Shown in pieces: positions 59,952 to 64,000 of a stretch of DNA of 64,000 nt. The stretch is from contig JASMLH010000006.1 of NCBI GenBank assembly GCA_030748775.1, positions 1-64,000 of the forward strand, in the 5' to 3' direction. The DNA comes from Candidatus Thalassarchaeaceae archaeon (GTDB lineage Archaea > Thermoplasmatota > Poseidoniia > Poseidoniales > Thalassarchaeaceae). How positions within the stretch are numbered: position 1 is the first letter of the stretch; each line of letters begins with the position of its first letter. The notes beneath the pieces were generated by a model. It was not told where the DNA came from, did no database searches, and saw only the letters and a list, made by a program, of their open reading frames with translations. Both the position numbers and the translations under genes were made by a program.

Positions 59952-62930
59952 TCAAACCATGCCGATTAGATGCTGGCCAGTGTAGCTCAGTGGCTCTCTG
60001 GCAACCTTGTCGGGAGTTCCAGTTGCAACAACTTCCCCCCCGAATTCCCCTCCCTCAGGTCCGAGATCGATTATCCAGTCAGCGCACTTGATAACGTCCA
60101 GGTGGTGTTCGATTACAATCACAGTATGCCCATTTCGCCTCAGACGGAGGAGGACCTCAATCAGTTGGTGGACATCGGATAACCCAAGACCAGTAGTAGG
60201 TTCATCGAGGATGTAGAATGTATGCTTGCGAGGGGTCCGGTGTAGCTCAGTGGCCAGTTTAACTCTCTGTGCCTCCCCGCCTGACAGAGTCGTCGCGGGT
60301 TGCCCGAGACGGATGTAGCCAAGGCCCACGTCTCGTATTGTCTCGAGAATTCTGTGAATTCTTGGTTGTTTCTCGAAGAAGGAACAGGCCTCCTCCACAC
60401 TCATCTCAAGAATGTCGTGGATGGTCTTGCCCCTCCACTTGGCCTCCAGGGTCTCGCGCGTGTACCTCTTGCCCTTGCACACCTCACAAGTGACCCATAC
60501 GTCGGGAAGGAAGTTCATCTCTAGTTTGGTAGAGCCGGCACCACTGCAGGCCTCACACCTGCCCCCTCTGACGTTGAATGAGAATTGGCCTGGCTCATAC
60601 CCCCTTTCCTTGGCCAACTTGGTCTTGGTGAAGAGTTCGCGGATCGGACCAAAGGCCCCAGTGTAGGTGGCTGGATTGGACCTTGGTGTTCGGCCTATGG
60701 GGGATTGGTCGATGACTATCGCCTTGTCGACCATCTCCAGACCGGATATCGAATCCACTGCTCCAGGGGATGAGTCGGTTCCGTGTAGTTCCCTGAGAAG
60801 CGCGGGGGCAAGGGTCTCGGACACCAAGGATGACTTTCCTGAGCCGGAGACCCCTGTGACAGCCACCATGCAGCCGAGAGGAATACTTACTTCTATGTCC
60901 TGGAGGTTATTCTGCCTAGCCCCCGAGATGGTTACCCATCGGTCCTTCTGAGGTGTTACGCGATCATCTGGAATTGGAATGATTTGTCTCCCTGAAAGAT
61001 AGGCCGCTGTGATGCTTTCCTCATTGGACAGTAGTTCATCGTAGGTTCCGTTGACCACCAGCTTCCCTCCGTCTTTCCCCGCACCCGGGCCTAGGTCGAC
61101 TAGCCAGTCGGCCTGCTTCAGAGTGGCCTCGTCGTGCTCAACCACTAGTAGTGTATTACCTAGGCCTGTCAACTCTCTAAGCGTCTCCAGTAATCTGCCA
61201 TTATCGCGGGGGTGCAGGCCGATGCTAGGTTCATCCAAGACGTACATTACACCGGTTAGTCTTGTGCCTATCTGGGTTGCAAGGCGAATCCTTTGGCTCT
61301 CCCCACCCGACAGGGTATTTGCCCTACGATCCAGAGTCAGGTAGTCTAGTCCCACTAGTGCCAAGAAGCGGAGTCTGGACTCAATCTCCTTGACTATCTC
61401 CTTCGCGATGTACATCGTACGCTCGTCCAGTTTTTTTGTGGAGCGGACCGTGTCACTTGTTGGTGGCTCTCTTTCCAGCTTCTCCCAGGTATCGTCAAGT
61501 CCCCCGAGTCTCCAGTGCTGCACTACCGCAAGAGCCTCTAGAACACTGCAACGGGAAATTCCGGGAAGGTTGACGCCCCCCACAGTCACTCTGCCCACTG
61601 CTTCATTCAGTTTGTCGCCGTTACATTCCGTGCAAGGCTCGTCATTCATGAAAGAAGAGAGCCGGGATCTGGTGCGGTCGGAACTTGTGTCTGTGTATGT
61701 CCTTCGGAGGCGAGAGAAAACCCCCTCCCATGGACGTGCCATTCGGTAAGAAGATCCTTTCTCAGAGGTAAACTCGAATTCAATTACCGTAGATCCAGTT
61801 CCATTCAATAGGATGTCTTTGCTGTCATCGTCGAGTTCTCCGAAGGGCACGTCAGTTGGAATGGAGTAGTGATCGCATGTCTGAGTCATCTGGCCCCTGT
61901 ACCATCCCGACATCATCGAGCGTCGAAAGGGCCTGATGCAACCATCTGCAACAGTTGCAGTCCTGTCAATAACAAGATCAGGCGAAAAGGAGCGTTGAAC
62001 ACCGAGGCCCTGGCACGCCGGACAGGCCCCCAATGGGTTGTTGAAAGAGAAAACCCTGGGGCTCATCTCAGGCAGGAAGGAGCCGTGCTCTGGGCAAGCG
62101 AACTCCTCGGAGTATGCAATAACCTCACCCTCTTGGGTTCTGAACCTCTGCTCCTCGGCGTTGTCTTCTCCTGGTTTAGGGGAGCTGAGGCTCTCCACGG
62201 CAACGGTTCCGGCTCCAAGCCTCAGTCCGGACTCCACCGCCTCGGTAAGCCTCTGACGGTTCGATGGGCTGAGTAGCAGTCTGTCCAACCGGACATCTAT
62301 GTCATGCCTCAGGTTCTTCTCGAGCACTGGTGGCTCTTCGAAGCTGGCTTCCCTGCCATTCACCTTCCCTGCCAAGAGTCCCTGGTCAACTAAGGCAGAA
62401 AACAAATCCGCGTGAGTTCCCTTCCTGTTCCTTACTGTGGGACTCCAGATGGCAATCCCGTGTCCCTCAAACCTCCAGAGGACATCGTCGACTATCTCCT
62501 GCACGGTCCGCCTGCTAACCTCCCTACCACATTCCGGGCAGTGGGGTAATCCGACACGGGCCCAAAGTAGCCTCATGTAGTCCATCATCTCAGTAACCGT
62601 TGCTACTGTGGATCTTGGGTTATGACTGCCCTGCTTCTGATCTATACTAATTGCAGGAGAAAGTCCCTCGATAGAATCGCAATCGGGCTTCTTCATCTGA
62701 CCGAGGAACTGCCTAGCGTACGAGCTCAGGCTCTCAACATATCTTCTCTGTCCTTCGGCATACAGAGTGTCGAAGGCGAGGCTTGACTTGCCGGACCCGG
62801 AAACACCTGAAATAACGACGAACTTTCCTCTCGGGATACTGACATTGATGTCCTTGAGATTGTGAGTCCGGGCACCCCTAATCTCTATCCATCCATCCTT
62901 GGCGAATCCGTTTTTCTTCCACTGGGACAT
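59952..62930 (-). CDS. uvrA: Excinuclease ABC subunit A
   Basis: Damage-recognition ATPase of bacterial-type nucleotide excision repair. 992 residues from ATG at 62930, which has AGGTGA upstream; the track start 62999 is less likely. Two ABC halves: FVVISGVSGSGKSSLAFDTL and MVAVTGVSGSGKSSLVSETL (Walker A), LSGGESQRIRLATQIG and LSGGEAQRVKLATELH (signatures). Zinc modules are CPECGREVSRR, and RCEACSGAGSTKLEMNFLPDVWVTCEVCKGKRY. Nothing is missing. UvrB and UvrC are not in this window. The gene was acquired from bacteria at some point, as in several euryarchaeal lineages. Confidence 0.96.
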   Translation of the reverse strand: MSQWKKNGFAKDGWIEIRGARTHNLKDINVSIPRGKFVVISGVSGSGKSSLAFDTLYAEGQRRYVESLSSYARQFLGQMKKPDCDSIEGLSPAISIDQKQGSHNPRSTVATVTEMMDYMRLLWARVGLPHCPECGREVSRRTVQEIVDDVLWRFEGHGIAIWSPTVRNRKGTHADLFSALVDQGLLAGKVNGREASFEEPPVLEKNLRHDIDVRLDRLLLSPSNRQRLTEAVESGLRLGAGTVAVESLSSPKPGEDNAEEQRFRTQEGEVIAYSEEFACPEHGSFLPEMSPRVFSFNNPLGACPACQGLGVQRSFSPDLVIDRTATVADGCIRPFRRSMMSGWYRGQMTQTCDHYSIPTDVPFGELDDDSKDILLNGTGSTVIEFEFTSEKGSSYRMARPWEGVFSRLRRTYTDTSSDRTRSRLSSFMNDEPCTECNGDKLNEAVGRVTVGGVNLPGISRCSVLEALAVVQHWRLGGLDDTWEKLEREPPTSDTVRSTKKLDERTMYIAKEIVKEIESRLRFLALVGLDYLTLDRRANTLSGGESQRIRLATQIGTRLTGVMYVLDEPSIGLHPRDNGRLLETLRELTGLGNTLLVVEHDEATLKQADWLVDLGPGAGKDGGKLVVNGTYDELLSNEESITAAYLSGRQIIPIPDDRVTPQKDRWVTISGARQNNLQDIEVSIPLGCMVAVTGVSGSGKSSLVSETLAPALLRELHGTDSSPGAVDSISGLEMVDKAIVIDQSPIGRTPRSNPATYTGAFGPIRELFTKTKLAKERGYEPGQFSFNVRGGRCEACSGAGSTKLEMNFLPDVWVTCEVCKGKRYTRETLEAKWRGKTIHDILEMSVEEACSFFEKQPRIHRILETIRDVGLGYIRLGQPATTLSGGEAQRVKLATELHRTPRKHTFYILDEPTTGLGLSDVHQLIEVLLRLRRNGHTVIVIEHHLDVIKCADWIIDLGPEGGEFGGEVVATGTPDKVAREPLSYTGQHLIGMV

Positions 62931-62934
62931 CGGT

Positions 62935-62940
62935 TCACCT
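62935..62940 (-). promoter_or_regulatory. Ribosome binding site deciding the uvrA start
   Basis: On the minus strand AGGTGA lies four bases before the ATG at 62930, a near-complete anti-Shine-Dalgarno match. It favours this start over the in-frame upstream start at 62999. Confidence 0.65.
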
Positions 62941-63039
62941 CGTACAGGGGGGCGGGTCGTGTCACGCTCCTTTGAATCCATGCATACATCCTCATACATC
63001 GGATTGCAATCGCAATCGGACGCACTTAGGGATAGTGGC

Positions 63040-64000
63040 TCAAATCAGCCAGAGAGCGTCGATCGTCTCGCCCTCTTCAGAGTCTGTTCCCGGAGGGAGA
63101 AGAGACAGGGCATTGTGAGCGACCATGCTGTGTATGTTTCCACTTCCTTGGTGGGTACTGGAGGAGCCCACGAGGGAGTCTCCCTCCTGCCTGATGAAAA
63201 TCCGTCTCAAGCAGAGTTTGCCTTTTGCACCTTTCAGAGGCTCTTCCATTATCACCCTGACTCTATGTGCCAACCTAGGTCCCGTTTCATAATCTGCACC
63301 CATGCACTTGGATATCCACTCGGATACAAGAACTGTGAACACTACATGGCTGCTAACAGGGTTTCCAGGCAAGCCGAAAATAGGAGTTCCATTCCATTTC
63401 CCGAAGAGGGGGGGTCCTCCTGGTCTCATCATTACTCTCCAGAAACCAATGTCCCCTTCATCCTCCATTAGGGTACGAACGATGTCCCACTTGCCCATAC
63501 TCACCCCCCCGCTGGTGATTATGGCATCGCATGACTCTGCGGCTTCATCGAGGGTTTCCCTCAATAGTTCGATGGTGTCCGGGATTATTGCGAATCTTTC
63601 AGGGTCTCCTCCCATCTTCTTAATCAAGGCGGCAATTCCATACGTGTTCGACTCGAAGATTTCTCCGTCGGCTAGTGGTTCTCCTGGAGGAGTAAGCTCG
63701 TCACCTACACCAATCACAGCAATCTTGGGTCTGGAAACCACTTCCAGCACACTGTGCCCCATGGTGGCAGCAAGAGAGGTTGCTGCTGGGGTTAGGACGG
63801 AGCCGGCAATCAGTGCTATGGCCCCCCTCTCTAGGTTCTCACCTTTCTTGCGGATGTAATGGGGTCTAGCTGGACCGTTGATGGTTACACGTTCTCCCTC
63901 CGTTGACGAGTCTTCGATTATGACAATCGCATCCGCCCCCTCCGGAAGGGGGGCACCGGTCATGATACTGCAGGCCTCGCCCTTGCCTATTGAGGGAGTT
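63040..64000 (-). CDS. moeA: Molybdopterin molybdenumtransferase, 5'-truncated by window edge
   Basis: Inserts molybdate into adenylylated molybdopterin. The frame stays open to the window edge, so the first methionine in the track (63963) is internal: residues before it read SIGKGEACSI, continuing into MTGAPLPEGADAIVIIED, the MoeA hallmark. Later blocks are VGDELTPPGEPLADGEIFESN, IITSGGVSMGKWDIVR and FGLPGNPVSSHVVF. About 320 residues are visible; the N-terminal domain is missing. The C-terminal domain IV seems complete. It works in the same pathway as MobA. Confidence 0.93.
   Translation of the reverse strand, partial: TPSIGKGEACSIMTGAPLPEGADAIVIIEDSSTEGERVTINGPARPHYIRKKGENLERGAIALIAGSVLTPAATSLAATMGHSVLEVVSRPKIAVIGVGDELTPPGEPLADGEIFESNTYGIAALIKKMGGDPERFAIIPDTIELLRETLDEAAESCDAIITSGGVSMGKWDIVRTLMEDEGDIGFWRVMMRPGGPPLFGKWNGTPIFGLPGNPVSSHVVFTVLVSEWISKCMGADYETGPRLAHRVRVIMEEPLKGAKGKLCLRRIFIRQEGDSLVGSSSTHQGSGNIHSMVAHNALSLLPPGTDSEEGETIDALWLI

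Noticed and set aside
1-64000. Possible CRISPR array, prophage or insertion sequence
   Set aside because: I saw no regularly spaced repeats, transposase or integrase motifs, or attachment-site duplications beside the two tRNAs. A computed repeat search could still reveal degenerate elements.

Overview
The window looks like a chromosomal segment of an archaeon, most likely a marine planktonic euryarchaeon of the Marine Group II type (Poseidoniales / Ca. Poseidoniia). The archaeal signal comes from DnaG-type and PriL primase proteins, a thermosome subunit, the KEOPS subunit Pcc1, 4-phosphopantoate--beta-alanine ligase, MptE, DUF373, geranylgeranyl reductase, deoxyhypusine synthase, an archaellin, TATA-box promoters and GGTGA-type ribosome binding sites. 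Mixed in are bacterial-type genes (UvrA, GcvH, LysE exporters, YczE/YitT, CutA, Bax inhibitor-1). No rRNA is present, so the taxonomic call is inference. Coding density is very high. No gene-free stretch exceeds 300 bases; the longest is about 220 bases, upstream of dnaG. I see no CRISPR array, insertion sequence, integrase or phage gene.

Layout: 1-8.1 kb is a cell-surface block: an archaellin cut by the window edge, a TPR protein, a giant repeat-bearing surface protein with a multi-pass anchor, and a divergent protein with two DUF2135-like domains. 8.1-13.2 kb is archaeal housekeeping: MptE, PriL, DUF373, Pcc1, NadC and the pantothenate-pathway ligase. 13.2-20.8 kb holds an isopropylmalate-dehydrogenase-family enzyme, a coiled-coil protein abutting a degenerate Eco57I-like methylase, THEP1, GcvH, RNase H, a threonine-dehydratase-like enzyme and tRNA-Cys. 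20.8-23.4 kb is an aminotransferase-SpeD-deoxyhypusine synthase operon. 23.4-33 kb has enolase, an Lrp/AsnC regulator, a methyltransferase-redoxin pair, a long TPR membrane protein, dnaG, small helical proteins, MobA and PurN.

33.5-39.5 kb carries the two reverse-transsulfuration enzymes (convergent with no spacer), PurH and a divergent thermosome subunit. 39.5-43.2 kb is a small surface/glycan block (secreted protein, methyltransferase, glycosyltransferase, sulfotransferase). 43.2-45.9 kb has an APH-type kinase, a MOSC protein, membrane proteins and tRNA-Leu. 45.9-49.9 kb is an amino-acid block (LysE, a second Cys/Met PLP enzyme, threonine synthase, YczE-like protein, CutA). 49.9-59.9 kb holds lipid and envelope genes: geranylgeranyl reductase, a HAD phosphatase, an MMPL/RND transporter, an extended SDR, two tandem BNR-repeat lipoproteins, a LysE exporter and a Bax-inhibitor-like protein. 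The end carries uvrA and the start of moeA.

Themes that tie genes together are molybdenum cofactor (MobA, MOSC, MoeA), sulfur and aspartate-family amino acids (CBS, CGL, a second Cys/Met enzyme, ThrC, a possible homoserine kinase), polyamine/hypusine synthesis, purine synthesis (PurN, PurH) and envelope construction. Several promoters share one architecture: a TATA box, then a perfect inverted repeat, then the start codon roughly where transcription should begin. This suggests leaderless, operator-controlled genes.
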